A stretch of DNA of 58,001 nt from Candidatus Omnitrophota bacterium (lineage in GTDB: Bacteria > Omnitrophota > Gorgyraeia > S143-82). Below the pieces are notes generated by a model. The model had not been told where the DNA came from. It worked only from the letters and a program-made list of their open reading frames with translations, and searched no databases. How positions within the stretch are numbered: position 1 is the stretch's first letter; every line of letters starts with the position of its first letter. Shown in pieces: positions 1 to 8,741 of this stretch. The DNA is taken from assembly GCA_015494465.1 (NCBI GenBank), contig WGBD01000009.1, forward strand, positions 1 through 58,001, given 5' to 3'. A program made the translations under genes and the position numbers.

Positions 1-26
1 GGCTCGGAGATGTGTATAAGAGACAG
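1..26. other. Nextera (Tn5) adapter remnant at contig end
   Basis: Bases 8-26 are exactly the 19-bp Tn5 mosaic end AGATGTGTATAAGAGACAG, and bases 1-7 (GGCTCGG) match the preceding part of the Illumina Nextera read-2 adapter. This is library-preparation sequence left on the contig, not genome. Peptides beginning MCIRDS or MYKRQ read from here are artefacts. True genomic sequence begins at about base 27. Confidence 0.97.
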
Positions 27-1259
27 TATCAACACCCCCAACCTCCCCGGTGGCACCCCCAGTTCATCCGCCCGCCTCTTGGCCCCCTCCTCATCAAACC
101 AGGCCACCGCCCCGGGCACGGATACAGCGTTTTTACCCCGCAGTCCGTCGTGCTCCGGGGCCAGTATCAGGTCAAAACCACCCCTCAGGCCCCAGCCCGG
201 ATCCATAACGCAGACCGCCCGGGCCAGATTATACCTCTTAAGGAATAAACTGAGCCCCTTTGCCGAGGACCCCGTGCTCACCACCACCTCCCAATAGCGT
301 CCCAAGACCTGTCTGGTTTTAGGCCCAAACAGGAGCCTAACCACCTGTTCCCCAAGCAGTAGAGGTAAAAACGGCAGAAGGTAGGAAAGAAATCGCTTCC
401 ACTTGCTTCCCTCCAGCTCCGATACCTCCACCTCATCTACCTCCACCGCCTTACCCGGGAAGGCCTGTCTAAGGGCAGAGACCACCGCCCGGGACTGGCG
501 GAAGTGTCCGGGCTTGGAGTCCTTGAGGACCAAAACCCGGAGGTCCCAAGAGAACTTCCAGCGCTTGAAGGTCCAGAGGTACTGCTCCGGGTAACGCTTC
601 ACTACTGCCTCCAGTTGGGAGGTCATTCTCTGGGCAACCTCCTCGTCCGAAACATCGGGGCGCCAAGGCGGGCCCAAGAGGGTAAGGACAAACCGCCTTC
701 CCTCGTAGCAGACCATCGCCCCCAGCAACCTCGCCCCCAGTTTGCGGGCGAACCAGATCGGTCCTTTCGGGAAGTAACAGCCCTTGGAGAAGAACCGCAC
801 CGGTATCCCATCCCTCACCCCGTGGTCTATCACTATACCCACCGCAGTCGTTTTCCCCTGCCTGAGGGCCTTCCGCTCGTCCCTGCCAACCTCCCACAAG
901 CGTATCCCAAGTCCCTCTCTTCGCCGGGCCAACCAACGGGCCAACCACCTCTTCTGCGGGCGCACGAACACCCCGTACGAACCCACGATTACCTTCGCGT
1001 ACACATTCGCCATCTCCCAATTCCCAATGTGCCCGGTGAAGAGGATGACCGGTATCTGATTGGCCCACTCCCGTACTGCAGACGGGGAGGGAACGAATCG
1101 GGTACGGGAGAACAGGGCCTCCTCATCCCAAGAAGCCAGTCTCAACCAGTCCCGAAAGAGCCTAAACAGGTGCAAGTAAAACCGCAACCTTATCCAGTTG
1201 AGGGCAAGAACTCCCTTTTCCGGGAAGGCGATCCTCAGGTTGCGCCATACCGTGTCCAC
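1..1259 (-). CDS. LpxL/HtrB-type lipid A acyltransferase fused to ELM1-like domain (3' end cut by contig end)
   Basis: The frame is open from a GTG at 1259 to the contig edge, about 411 genomic codons. An in-frame TAA lies just upstream of the GTG, which fixes the start. The N-terminal half is a late lipid A acyltransferase: it begins with a VWRNLRIAFPEK segment and carries the HX4E catalytic motif in TGHIGNWEM. Such enzymes add secondary acyl chains to Kdo-lipid A at the inner membrane. After WTFKRWKFSW a second domain begins (VLVLKDSKPGHFRQS, then VMDPGWGLRGGFDLILAPEHD), which matches the ELM1/DUF1022 family of glycosyltransferase-like fold. It overlaps lpxK by 25 nt. The C-terminus is lost in the adapter junction. 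The acyltransferase call is firm; the role of the ELM1 domain is unknown. Confidence 0.85.
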   Translation of the reverse strand, partial: MDTVWRNLRIAFPEKGVLALNWIRLRFYLHLFRLFRDWLRLASWDEEALFSRTRFVPSPSAVREWANQIPVILFTGHIGNWEMANVYAKVIVGSYGVFVRPQKRWLARWLARRREGLGIRLWEVGRDERKALRQGKTTAVGIVIDHGVRDGIPVRFFSKGCYFPKGPIWFARKLGARLLGAMVCYEGRRFVLTLLGPPWRPDVSDEEVAQRMTSQLEAVVKRYPEQYLWTFKRWKFSWDLRVLVLKDSKPGHFRQSRAVVSALRQAFPGKAVEVDEVEVSELEGSKWKRFLSYLLPFLPLLLGEQVVRLLFGPKTRQVLGRYWEVVVSTGSSAKGLSLFLKRYNLARAVCVMDPGWGLRGGFDLILAPEHDGLRGKNAVSVPGAVAWFDEEGAKRRADELGVPPGRLGVLILSLIHISE

Positions 1260-2194
1260 CGCACCACCCCCATCACCTTATCCCAGAAGGCCTCCTGCCC
1301 CCAGAGGAACCTTATCTCCACCTCCACCTTCACCAGCCTCACCCCTGCCCGGGAGAACTCCTGGGAAAACCGCTTCAGCTTCACCCAGTCCTTCAGCGTC
1401 GTCAACACCGGCGTGCCCGCTCCCTTGGCAAGGGATATTATCCTCCTTACATCCCGACTGGAATAGCGGTGATGGTCCCCAAAAGGCACTCTCTCTTTCA
1501 CCTCTATCCCCTTCCTCTCCAGATCGCGGAAGAAGGTCTCCGGCCGGGCAATCCCGCAGACCGCAACCCCTGAAGAGATCCCCTCCGGGATCCGCAAGTC
1601 GTACCTGCTGGCCACCACCAGGGGGCAGTATCTCTTTACCTCTTGGGCAAGGTCCTTTGCCAGATCCTCGTCTTCTACCTTGTTTATCACCACCACACCT
1701 GCCCGGCGCAGACTGGACAGGGGCTCCCTCGTCCATCCCCGCTCGGGGGTAATCAGGACTATGTCCAGATCCCTCTTTAGACGCCGGTACTGGAATCCGT
1801 CGTCCAAGACGACCACCTTGATCCCTCGCTTTTCCTTCAGGGCCCGCCGTATGACCTCCTCCCGCCGTCTGCCGATGTACACCGGCACCCCGGGGAGGGC
1901 CGTCTTCAGCATGGCGGGCTCGTCGCAACCCCAGTCCTCGGCAGAGACCTCTCTTATCCCATTTCCTTTGCACCTGTATCCCCGGCTGACCACCAGAGGG
2001 GAAAGGTTGTTCGTCTGGAGGTGACGGGCAATCAACTTCACGAACTCCGTCTTCCCCGTCCCGCCCCAAGACAGGTTCCCGACGCTGATGACAGGCACAG
2101 GCAATCGCTCGGTCTTAAAGACCCCCAGATCGTAGAGGAGGTTCCGCGCACCCGCACCCAACCAATAGAGTCTCTGGACCCACTCGCTATACAC
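1235..2194 (-). CDS. lpxK: Tetraacyldisaccharide 4'-kinase LpxK
   Basis: LpxK phosphorylates the 4' position of the lipid A disaccharide at the inner membrane. The protein has the P-loop typical of LpxK (VGNLSWGGTGKTEFV) near its N-terminus, then a VVSRGY motif and the VLDDGFQYRRL motif. An ATG at 2272 would give a longer frame, but its first residues lie inside waaA and look like antisense junk. The GTG at 2194 (GTGTATAG overlapping the waaA stop by 8 nt) gives 319 aa, close to the family size. It is part of the waaA-lpxK-lpxL operon with overlapping stops and starts. Confidence 0.93.
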   Translation of the reverse strand: MYSEWVQRLYWLGAGARNLLYDLGVFKTERLPVPVISVGNLSWGGTGKTEFVKLIARHLQTNNLSPLVVSRGYRCKGNGIREVSAEDWGCDEPAMLKTALPGVPVYIGRRREEVIRRALKEKRGIKVVVLDDGFQYRRLKRDLDIVLITPERGWTREPLSSLRRAGVVVINKVEDEDLAKDLAQEVKRYCPLVVASRYDLRIPEGISSGVAVCGIARPETFFRDLERKGIEVKERVPFGDHHRYSSRDVRRIISLAKGAGTPVLTTLKDWVKLKRFSQEFSRAGVRLVKVEVEIRFLWGQEAFWDKVMGVVRWTRYGAT

Positions 2195-3407
2195 CCAACA
2201 CCTCCTTGGCCACCCGCCGGGCCACTCCCCTATGCCGATCCACCACCTCTCTTGCCCTCCTTCCCATCTCATTCAGATCCGAGTTCCTTATCTCCTTCAT
2301 CAGATCCTCCGGAGAGAGTACCACCTTCGCACCGCCCCTTTCCAGAAGCTCCTCACTTATCTGACGGAAGTTCCCCATATTCGCTCCGAAAAACACCGCC
2401 TTGGCCCAGTAGGCGGGCTCGAGGGGATTCTGCCCTCCCCGCGCAACCAGCGAGCCCCCGACGAACACCACGCTGGCCAACCGGTACAGTTGGGCCAACA
2501 CCCCAACCCTGTCCACCACCAAGACATCCACACCCTTCGGATCCCCTTGCGAGTACATAGCCACCCGCCATCCCCGCATGCGCGCCTCCTCGGCCACCTC
2601 CCTAGCCCGTTCCACATGCCGGGGCGCAAGGATCAAGAAAGCCTGCGAGTTTTCCTCCCGGAGAGCAGCAAAAACCTCCAACAAAAAGGCCTCTTCACCG
2701 GGATGGGTGCTCCCCCCCATCAACACGAATCGCCCCTTAGCGATCTCCTCGACCTGCCCCAGATCCTGCACCGGGATCTCCAGATCGTACTTTAGGTTCC
2801 CTACCACCCTCACCTTCCTCGGATCTGCCCCCAGGCCCAAGAATCTCTCCCTGGCAATCTCGTCCTGACACAGCACCGCATCCACGAACCTGAGGACTCT
2901 ATCCCGGATAAATCCCCGTATCCAGCGGTACCTCCGGAAGGCCCGGTCGGATATCCGGGCGTTGACTATCAGGATCCGCACACCCCTTTCCTTGGAGAGG
3001 CTTATCAGGTTGGGCCACAACTCCGTCTCCAGGAGGACCAATACCTCCGGCCTTACCGCATCCAGAAAGGCCCGCACCACCTGGGCAGAATCCCACGGGG
3101 CGTAGAAACTCACTCCGTCCCACCGTCGGGAGAGGTTCTCCATCCCCGTAGGCGTGGAGGAAGAAAAGACCACCGACCGCTCCGGATCCAGAGAGCGCAC
3201 GGCCCTGGCCAATATCAGGCCCACATTCGTCTCGCCCAGGCTCACCGCGTGTATCCAGACCCTGCCCTCCTCTGGAGGCAGTTGAGGAGGCACCGACCTT
3301 CCCCGAAAGTACTCCTCTCCCCGGCCCCGCACCCACCTCAGATAGGGATAGGCCAAGATCCGCCCTGCGGAGTATATTCCGTCATAGAGTGCGTCCGCCC
3401 AAGACAT
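2187..3407 (-). CDS. waaA: 3-deoxy-D-manno-octulosonic acid transferase
   Basis: WaaA (KdtA) transfers Kdo from CMP-Kdo to lipid A precursor at the inner membrane. It shows the GT-B hallmarks of this family: WIHAVSLGETNVG (the catalytic Glu region), a FYAPWDS segment, LLETELWPN, and near the C-terminus FVGGSLVARGGQNPLEPAYW, which contains the CMP-Kdo binding motif. It is about 406 aa from the ATG at 3407 (MSWADALYD); an upstream ATG at 3425 is possible but overlaps the permease gene further. It overlaps lpxK downstream, so LPS core and lipid A steps are co-transcribed. Confidence 0.93.
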   Translation of the reverse strand: MSWADALYDGIYSAGRILAYPYLRWVRGRGEEYFRGRSVPPQLPPEEGRVWIHAVSLGETNVGLILARAVRSLDPERSVVFSSSTPTGMENLSRRWDGVSFYAPWDSAQVVRAFLDAVRPEVLVLLETELWPNLISLSKERGVRILIVNARISDRAFRRYRWIRGFIRDRVLRFVDAVLCQDEIARERFLGLGADPRKVRVVGNLKYDLEIPVQDLGQVEEIAKGRFVLMGGSTHPGEEAFLLEVFAALREENSQAFLILAPRHVERAREVAEEARMRGWRVAMYSQGDPKGVDVLVVDRVGVLAQLYRLASVVFVGGSLVARGGQNPLEPAYWAKAVFFGANMGNFRQISEELLERGGAKVVLSPEDLMKEIRNSDLNEMGRRAREVVDRHRGVARRVAKEVLGV

Positions 3408-4368
3408 CGCGCAGACCGTCCCCAAACAGGTTATAGCACATCACCACCCAGAAGATAACCACACCCGGAGAAAGTACCCACGGATACAGGTATATGTAAG
3501 TGATGTTCATCGCGGTGGAGAGCATGTTCCCCCAACTCACGAACGGCTCCTGTATCCCCAATCCCAGCATACTCAACGCGGACTCACCAAGTATGTATCC
3601 CGGGATAGACAGCGTCACCGCAACCACCACGTAGGAAAGGGTGTGGGGCAGGACGTGCCTTATCAATATCCCCAGATGGGACATCCCCAGCGCCTTGGCG
3701 GACAATACGAACGGCTGTTGAGAGATGTACAGCACCTGCCCCCGTATCACCCGCGAAAGAGAGGCCCATCCCAGAAACGACATGATTACCACTATCATAA
3801 TGTACACCGCCCGGGAATCCATATCCAGCGGAAACACCGCCCGCAGACCCAACATCAGATAAAACCCCGGCACCAGCATCACCACCTCGCAGGCCCGCAT
3901 CAGGATGGTATCCACCCACCCACCAAAATAACCCGCTACCGCCCCGATCAACATCCCCAGCAGAAACGATATCCCCGCGCCTATCAATCCCACCGAGAGG
4001 GATATCCTGCCCCCGTAGAGAAGCCGGGACAGGTAATCCCGCCCCCGGGCATCCGCACCGAGGAGGTACACCATCCCCTCCCCGTCGAAACCAAAGAGGT
4101 GCCCGTCCTTGAACCAGCGCAAGAACCACTTCCGCGAACGGTCCTCGGCGTAAACCGTCATACCGTCCTCTCCGACCTCCTTAACATAGGGATAAACGAA
4201 CGGCCTCAGATACAGCCTCTTGCCGTCGGAGAACCTCAAACGGTGCGGTGGGCAGAAGGCCATCGTGCGGTCTTCCCGACGATAATCGTAAGGGGCAAAG
4301 AACGGGGCAAAAGCGCTCAGCAGATAAAAAAGAAGCAGGCCCATCCCGCCGATCCACAACCTCTTCAC
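3382..4368 (-). CDS. Peptide/oligopeptide ABC transporter permease, DppC/YejE-like
   Basis: A 328-aa integral membrane protein with an N-terminal membrane segment (LLLFYLLSAFAPFFAPYDYRRED), an OppC-type extracytoplasmic region, and a BPD_transp_1 core starting near GADARGRDYLSRLLYGGRISL. The EAA-loop region (AKALGMSHLGILIRHVLPH) that contacts the ATPase is present. This is the second permease of a Dpp/Opp/Yej-type importer. It starts at an ATGA overlap with the partner permease and overlaps waaA. No ATP-binding or solute-binding subunit is encoded nearby, so the rest of the transporter must lie elsewhere. The substrate cannot be deduced. Confidence 0.88.
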   Translation of the reverse strand: MKRLWIGGMGLLLFYLLSAFAPFFAPYDYRREDRTMAFCPPHRLRFSDGKRLYLRPFVYPYVKEVGEDGMTVYAEDRSRKWFLRWFKDGHLFGFDGEGMVYLLGADARGRDYLSRLLYGGRISLSVGLIGAGISFLLGMLIGAVAGYFGGWVDTILMRACEVVMLVPGFYLMLGLRAVFPLDMDSRAVYIMIVVIMSFLGWASLSRVIRGQVLYISQQPFVLSAKALGMSHLGILIRHVLPHTLSYVVVAVTLSIPGYILGESALSMLGLGIQEPFVSWGNMLSTAMNITYIYLYPWVLSPGVVIFWVVMCYNLFGDGLRDVLGGRTL

Positions 4369-5336
4369 GCCACCACCCCCTCCCGCACCCGGGGATCCAG
4401 CCAGTAGAGCAGGATGTCGCTCACCAGATTACCGAATATAAGCATCACCGCGGACAGCATCAACCCTGCCATCACCAGATACACATCCTGAGACTGGACC
4501 GCGGAAAGGAACATAGTCCCCATCCCCGGCCAGTTGCAGATGATCTCCGTCAATGCCGCCCCGGACAATACATCCGCCAGTTGATAACCAAATATCACGA
4601 TGAGCGGATGCAGGGCATTGGGCAGGGCGTGGTGCCAGAGGATGTAATCCTCGGGGAAACCCTTGGCCCGGGCGTTGAGGATAAACTTGGCGGACATCAC
4701 GGCCTTAAGACTGCCCCGCACTATGCGAAACAGCCCTCCAATCGCCGGCAGGGATATTACCAGTGCAGGGATTATCAGGTGCCGGGCCAGGTCCACCCAC
4801 CGCCAGAGAGTCGGAAGGTCCTCGTGCAGGAGAGAGTACATCCCGCCCAAGGGCAGGGCACCCGTCAGCATCGCCAGAAAAAGCAACACGAAGGCCAAGA
4901 AGAAGGTGGGAAGACACATAAACACGAACGCAGTTACGCTTATCACCGGATCCAACGGCCTGTACCTCACCGCGTACACCCCCGCCGGCAGGACCACCAC
5001 CCACACCAGCACGAGCGAGACCAAGGACAGGACGAGCGTCGCCTTCACCCGACTGGCAATCACCTTGCCCACCGGGGCGTGGTAATAGAAGGAATATCCC
5101 AGATCCCCGTGGAGGAGGTTCCAGACCCACCACAGATACTGCTTGTAGACCGGCTCGTTCAGGTGATACTTCCTCTCCATCTCCTTTATCGTCTCCTCCG
5201 ATATCTGGGGATTCAGCCGTAGAGAGGCAAAATAACTTCCGGGCAGGGCCCTCAACAACACGAACGACAGGATAGACACACCAAACAACAGGGGCAAAGC
5301 CCATAAGATCCGGGCAAGGATAATCCTCACAAGCAT
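4365..5336 (-). CDS. Peptide/oligopeptide ABC transporter permease, DppB/YejB-like
   Basis: A 323-aa permease of the DppB/OppB/YejB family. The N-terminus (MLVRIILARILWALPLLFG) carries the typical first membrane helix, followed by the periplasmic EMERKYHLNEPVYKQYLWW region and LLHGDLGYSF, both characteristic of DppB-type proteins. The EAA loop is NARAKGFPEDYILWHHALPNA. The ATG at 5336 is preferred over one at 5408, because the extra N-terminal residues fall inside the upstream gene. It overlaps the upstream coiled-coil ATPase gene by 10 nt and its partner permease by 4 nt. Confidence 0.88.
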   Translation of the reverse strand: MLVRIILARILWALPLLFGVSILSFVLLRALPGSYFASLRLNPQISEETIKEMERKYHLNEPVYKQYLWWVWNLLHGDLGYSFYYHAPVGKVIASRVKATLVLSLVSLVLVWVVVLPAGVYAVRYRPLDPVISVTAFVFMCLPTFFLAFVLLFLAMLTGALPLGGMYSLLHEDLPTLWRWVDLARHLIIPALVISLPAIGGLFRIVRGSLKAVMSAKFILNARAKGFPEDYILWHHALPNALHPLIVIFGYQLADVLSGAALTEIICNWPGMGTMFLSAVQSQDVYLVMAGLMLSAVMLIFGNLVSDILLYWLDPRVREGVVA

Positions 5337-7294
5337 ATCAATCTCGCCCCCGCCGATTCGAGGAGTTCCCGGGTGGCCCGATCGCAGGAGAAGTATATCA
5401 CCTGCCACCCCTCCGACGATACCTGCCTCAGGAACTCCACCTCCGCCTTGAGCCTCTCCCAGTCAGAAAAGACAAAGGCATCGTCCATGATGATGAATCC
5501 CGGCTCATCGTAAACCCTCTCCAACAAGGCAAACTTAAACGCCAACAGGACCTGATGCCGTACCCCGGAACTCAACAGAGAGAAACGATATTCCCTTCCG
5601 TCCGCAAGGTGGAAGACGATGTCCCCACCCTCCACTATCACCCGTCGGACCTCCATCGCCCCCGCAGTGATCCTGCGCAGATAAGCGGTGAACTCCTCCG
5701 AACTCACGATCTGGGAGACCTCTCGAAACTGCTCCTTCCGAAACCTATCCAACACCCGCTTCCAGGCTACTCCGGAGACGAACCTCACCGAAAGGTCCTT
5801 TAACTCCTCCTCCACCGCCTCCAGTCTCTTCCTCAGGGCAACGAACAACCGCTTCAACGAGGTCTCCTCTACCCCGAGCCCGGCACTCAACGCCACCAGC
5901 GTCCTCTGGAGGCGATCCTTCAAGGAGGTCCTCTTCTGGTAGAGGTCCTCCAGGGCCTCCCTCAATCGCCTCTCCTTCTCGGGATCATAAGGTAGGTCCG
6001 TCGCCACATCCCCTGCCTCCTCCCGGGCAACACCCAAGCGGGAAAGTTCCTCCTGAATCTCCCTCGCAGATCTCTCCAACTCCCCTCTGCGCTCCTTCAA
6101 CTCCTCGAGGTATCGCACCGGATCCCCCTCCACCAGAGAGGACAACTCCGCCTCACAGGCCTTGAGTCTCGTGCGGAGCCTCTCCTTTTCCTCCCGCACC
6201 GCCTGCTGGCGATGGTAAAGGCCCTCCAGTTCCTTTACGAACTCCCGCAGTTGCTCCCGAGACCCAAAGGACCTGCCGGTCTTCTCCTCTATCCAACGGG
6301 CGAACGAACCCCAACCCCGTCGGGACAGGACCTCCATCCCGACCCCCACCAATATCAACACCACGCCCAGCCAATCCCAGATCCCCCACATAACCGCCAC
6401 TATCCCCACACCCAATCCCAAACCTACCCAACCCAGCCAGTCCAGGCCCTTTAGCGCAGGGATCCATCCCGGCAAGGACTCCGCCCGGGAGAGGACACTG
6501 CGCCACCACAACCAGTCCTCTTCCCTTATCTCCTCTTCCTCCCTCCTCCCCGAGCGCAGGAGCTCCTCCAACTGCCTCCTCTGAGAGAGCAACTGGGAGA
6601 TCCTTTCCATCCTCTCCGTCGGTATAGAGGCGATTTCCCTCTGCACCTCTTCCAGGCGCAAGTAAAGTTGTCCCGCCAAGGCCCTCTTTGCCTCCTGTTG
6701 TGCAGACAACTCCCTCTCCAAGGCCGATATCTCCTCCTCCAGACCCATCAACTCCACGCCAGAAAAAGAAAAAATCTCCCTCTCCAGGGCAAGCAACCTC
6801 TCCCTCTCATCGAGGAGTTCCAGCCAGCGCCGGAAGGCACCCCTGCGGGCCCCCTTTATCCTCCCCCCGACGACATCCTCAACCCCCGTTCCCTGAAGGG
6901 GATTCCAATTCAACAGTTCCTGCGGAAGTAGCAGACCGGTAAGCATCTCCGAAAGAAGACCCTCTCGATAAGCCTCCCCCGGCCAGGAAAAGAGCAGGCG
7001 CAACCGCTGGGTATGCCCCCCTTTACTGGAGCGACCCTTAGACGGATAGGACCTGCGCACCAGCCTACCGTTCGCCTCCAACTCCACCCAGGCCGAGCCC
7101 ACGAACTCCGGATCCCTGCGCAGATAGGCGAAGACTTCGTCCGGATCCTTTGCCAAGGACATCAACAGGGCCTCAAGGATGGTGGACTTCCCCGCGGAGT
7201 TCTCTCCCCACACCAGGGTCAAGCCTTCCGGGAACTCCAACTCCCGCGCCCCGATCGGTCCCCAGTTGTGTATCCCGATCCGCCTTATCCTCAC
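5327..7294 (-). CDS. YhaN/Rad50-like AAA ATPase with coiled coils and central membrane hairpin
   Basis: The 655-aa protein begins with an SMC/Rad50-type ATPase half: IHNWGPIGARELEFPEG, then Walker A GENSAGKST at residues 30-38. Long Glu/Arg-rich coiled coils follow, interrupted around residue 280-320 by two adjacent hydrophobic segments (GWVGLGLGVGIVAVMWGIW, WLGVVLILVGVGM). The C-terminus has an ABC-type signature (LLSSGVRHQ) and a Walker B (FIIMDDAF). The central hydrophobic hairpin is characteristic of YhaN rather than SbcC. It overlaps the metallophosphoesterase gene by 4 nt (ATGA), the usual YhaO-YhaN pairing, so a DNA-end processing or repair role at the membrane is inferred. The substrate is unknown. 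Confidence 0.82.
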   Translation of the reverse strand: MRIRRIGIHNWGPIGARELEFPEGLTLVWGENSAGKSTILEALLMSLAKDPDEVFAYLRRDPEFVGSAWVELEANGRLVRRSYPSKGRSSKGGHTQRLRLLFSWPGEAYREGLLSEMLTGLLLPQELLNWNPLQGTGVEDVVGGRIKGARRGAFRRWLELLDERERLLALEREIFSFSGVELMGLEEEISALERELSAQQEAKRALAGQLYLRLEEVQREIASIPTERMERISQLLSQRRQLEELLRSGRREEEEIREEDWLWWRSVLSRAESLPGWIPALKGLDWLGWVGLGLGVGIVAVMWGIWDWLGVVLILVGVGMEVLSRRGWGSFARWIEEKTGRSFGSREQLREFVKELEGLYHRQQAVREEKERLRTRLKACEAELSSLVEGDPVRYLEELKERRGELERSAREIQEELSRLGVAREEAGDVATDLPYDPEKERRLREALEDLYQKRTSLKDRLQRTLVALSAGLGVEETSLKRLFVALRKRLEAVEEELKDLSVRFVSGVAWKRVLDRFRKEQFREVSQIVSSEEFTAYLRRITAGAMEVRRVIVEGGDIVFHLADGREYRFSLLSSGVRHQVLLAFKFALLERVYDEPGFIIMDDAFVFSDWERLKAEVEFLRQVSSEGWQVIYFSCDRATRELLESAGARLICL

Positions 7295-8361
7295 CTCAAC
7301 CTCGCCAAGGTATCGCGCAGGTCCATCATTCCTCGCAATACGATTTCTCCCTTATAGGCACCCCAGTGGACCGCGTCGTTCTCCTCCCCACACAGGCGAT
7401 CCACCTCCTCCAGGAAGGCAGAGACCAGCGGGGCCACCCTCTCCGGGATGTCCACCGCAACCGCCGAGATCTCCACATCGGAGATCCCCTTTTCAGCAAA
7501 GAACCTCTCCGCCTCCTCACGCACCACCGCCTCGTCCGCAGAAACGCACTCCAAGACCACCTGCAAGTGTAGATCCCTCACCCAACCCCTTCGAGAAGAG
7601 AAGACCTTCTCCGTATCCCCCCATAGCCTCTTCAGGGCCTCCTCCAGTCGATCCATCCCCAAAACCAGAGCCCGATCCCTCCAGTAGAGCGGACCCACCT
7701 GCACCGGGACCCACTCGATCGCCCCGGACACAGGCTCCACCACCCCGTACCGCCTTGGCCCCAACTCGTTGCTGGTGAGAGGAAAGAGCGATCCGCAATA
7801 GAAAAGGTTCAGGTCGGGGTACTCCGGCCCGGAATGGATGTGTCCCAGGATGGATAACCTCGGACCCAAGGCCCTCACCTCCGCCGGAGTAATCGGGAAG
7901 TAGCCCTCGTCGTCGTAATAATCACCGGTATAGAGGACCTCCCCGTGGGAGATGAGGAGGTAATCCGAATCGATACCCAGCGAGCGCTTGGCCTCGTATA
8001 GGGCCTGGCTCATGCTCACCTGCGGACGATAAGGAAGAAGAAGAACTGGCACCTCCCAGCCCGGCAACAGGGTCGGACTATCCACCACCCGCACGTGCTC
8101 CAGACCGATAAACCGATCGGAAAGCACCCCACCCTTCAGGTCGTGGTTACCGATAAGGATCCAGATGCGCACATCCGGGAACTCGCCGAGGAGCTGCCTT
8201 ATCCCCTCATACGGGAAGGGGGCAGAATCGCAGAAGTCCCCGGCAACGACCACCGTATCCAGCCCCCGCTCGCGAACGTCCTGCAGGGCCCACCGCAGGA
8301 CAGAAAAAGGCCGGGCATCGTCTTGGGAGAGATGGGTATCAGCGAAGACGGCGAAACGCAT
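7291..8361 (-). CDS. SbcD/YhaO-like metallophosphoesterase (DNA exonuclease family)
   Basis: A 356-aa calcineurin-like phosphoesterase with all metal-binding motifs in order: FADTHL (DxH), VVAGDFCDS (GDxxD), IGNHD, ISHGEV and GHIHSGPEY (GHxH). This is the Mre11/SbcD/YhaO layout, with a C-terminal region that would bind the ATPase partner. It begins with ATG at 8361 and heads the seven-gene overlapping operon that ends with the lipid A genes. Together with the YhaN-like ATPase it probably forms a two-subunit nuclease. The nuclease assignment rests on family membership. Confidence 0.85.
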   Translation of the reverse strand: MRFAVFADTHLSQDDARPFSVLRWALQDVRERGLDTVVVAGDFCDSAPFPYEGIRQLLGEFPDVRIWILIGNHDLKGGVLSDRFIGLEHVRVVDSPTLLPGWEVPVLLLPYRPQVSMSQALYEAKRSLGIDSDYLLISHGEVLYTGDYYDDEGYFPITPAEVRALGPRLSILGHIHSGPEYPDLNLFYCGSLFPLTSNELGPRRYGVVEPVSGAIEWVPVQVGPLYWRDRALVLGMDRLEEALKRLWGDTEKVFSSRRGWVRDLHLQVVLECVSADEAVVREEAERFFAEKGISDVEISAVAVDIPERVAPLVSAFLEEVDRLCGEENDAVHWGAYKGEIVLRGMMDLRDTLARLR

Positions 8362-8382
8362 CTACCGACTCATACAAAAACA

Positions 8383-8457
8383 TCGGGGCGGCCGGATTTG
8401 AACCGGCGACCTCCTGAACCCCATTCAGGTGCGCTATCCAAGCTACGCCACGCCCCG
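8383..8457 (-). tRNA. tRNA-Pro(GGG)
   Basis: Read on the minus strand the acceptor stem is CGGGGCG paired with CGCCCCG, followed by discriminator A. The anticodon arm is CCTGA / ATGGGGT / TCAGG, giving anticodon GGG, and the T arm contains GGTTCAAATCC. CCA is not encoded (ATG follows the stem). It lies just upstream of the YhaO/YhaN operon on the same strand and marks the left edge of the accessory island. Confidence 0.95.
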
Positions 8458-8472
8458 ATCCGCTAACTGAAG

Positions 8473-8481
8473 ATTATACCA
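8473..8481 (-). promoter_or_regulatory. Extended -10 promoter of tRNA-Pro(GGG)
   Basis: On the minus strand TGGTATAAT (extended -10, TGN-TATAAT) lies about 16 nt upstream of the mature tRNA 5' end. No good -35 box is seen, as is common for extended -10 promoters. Confidence 0.55.
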
Positions 8482-8741
8482 CAAAATTGGTGCTTGAAAG
8501 ACCTTCTGATGGCCCCCTCATACCGCGCTTCTCAGTCTAAGGGAAGCGCAACAAGACTAATCCGTCAGGATCGCCTTGGGCAAAGCCTTGCTTATCCCAG
8601 CCCGGCCAATAATATTACAAACGGTAACTTAGGCCTTGACTGAGACTCCCATAAAAGGCAAAACCACCGCACATCCCGGCCCACACCACAAACCTCGAAA
8701 CTTCGCTTGTCAGCGCAGAGATTTCAAGGTACCATCCAGTT

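Noticed and set aside
10-297. Plus-strand reading frames starting MCIRDS or MYKRQ
   Set aside because: Their starts lie in the sequencing adapter and the rest is antisense to the LpxL-ELM1 gene.
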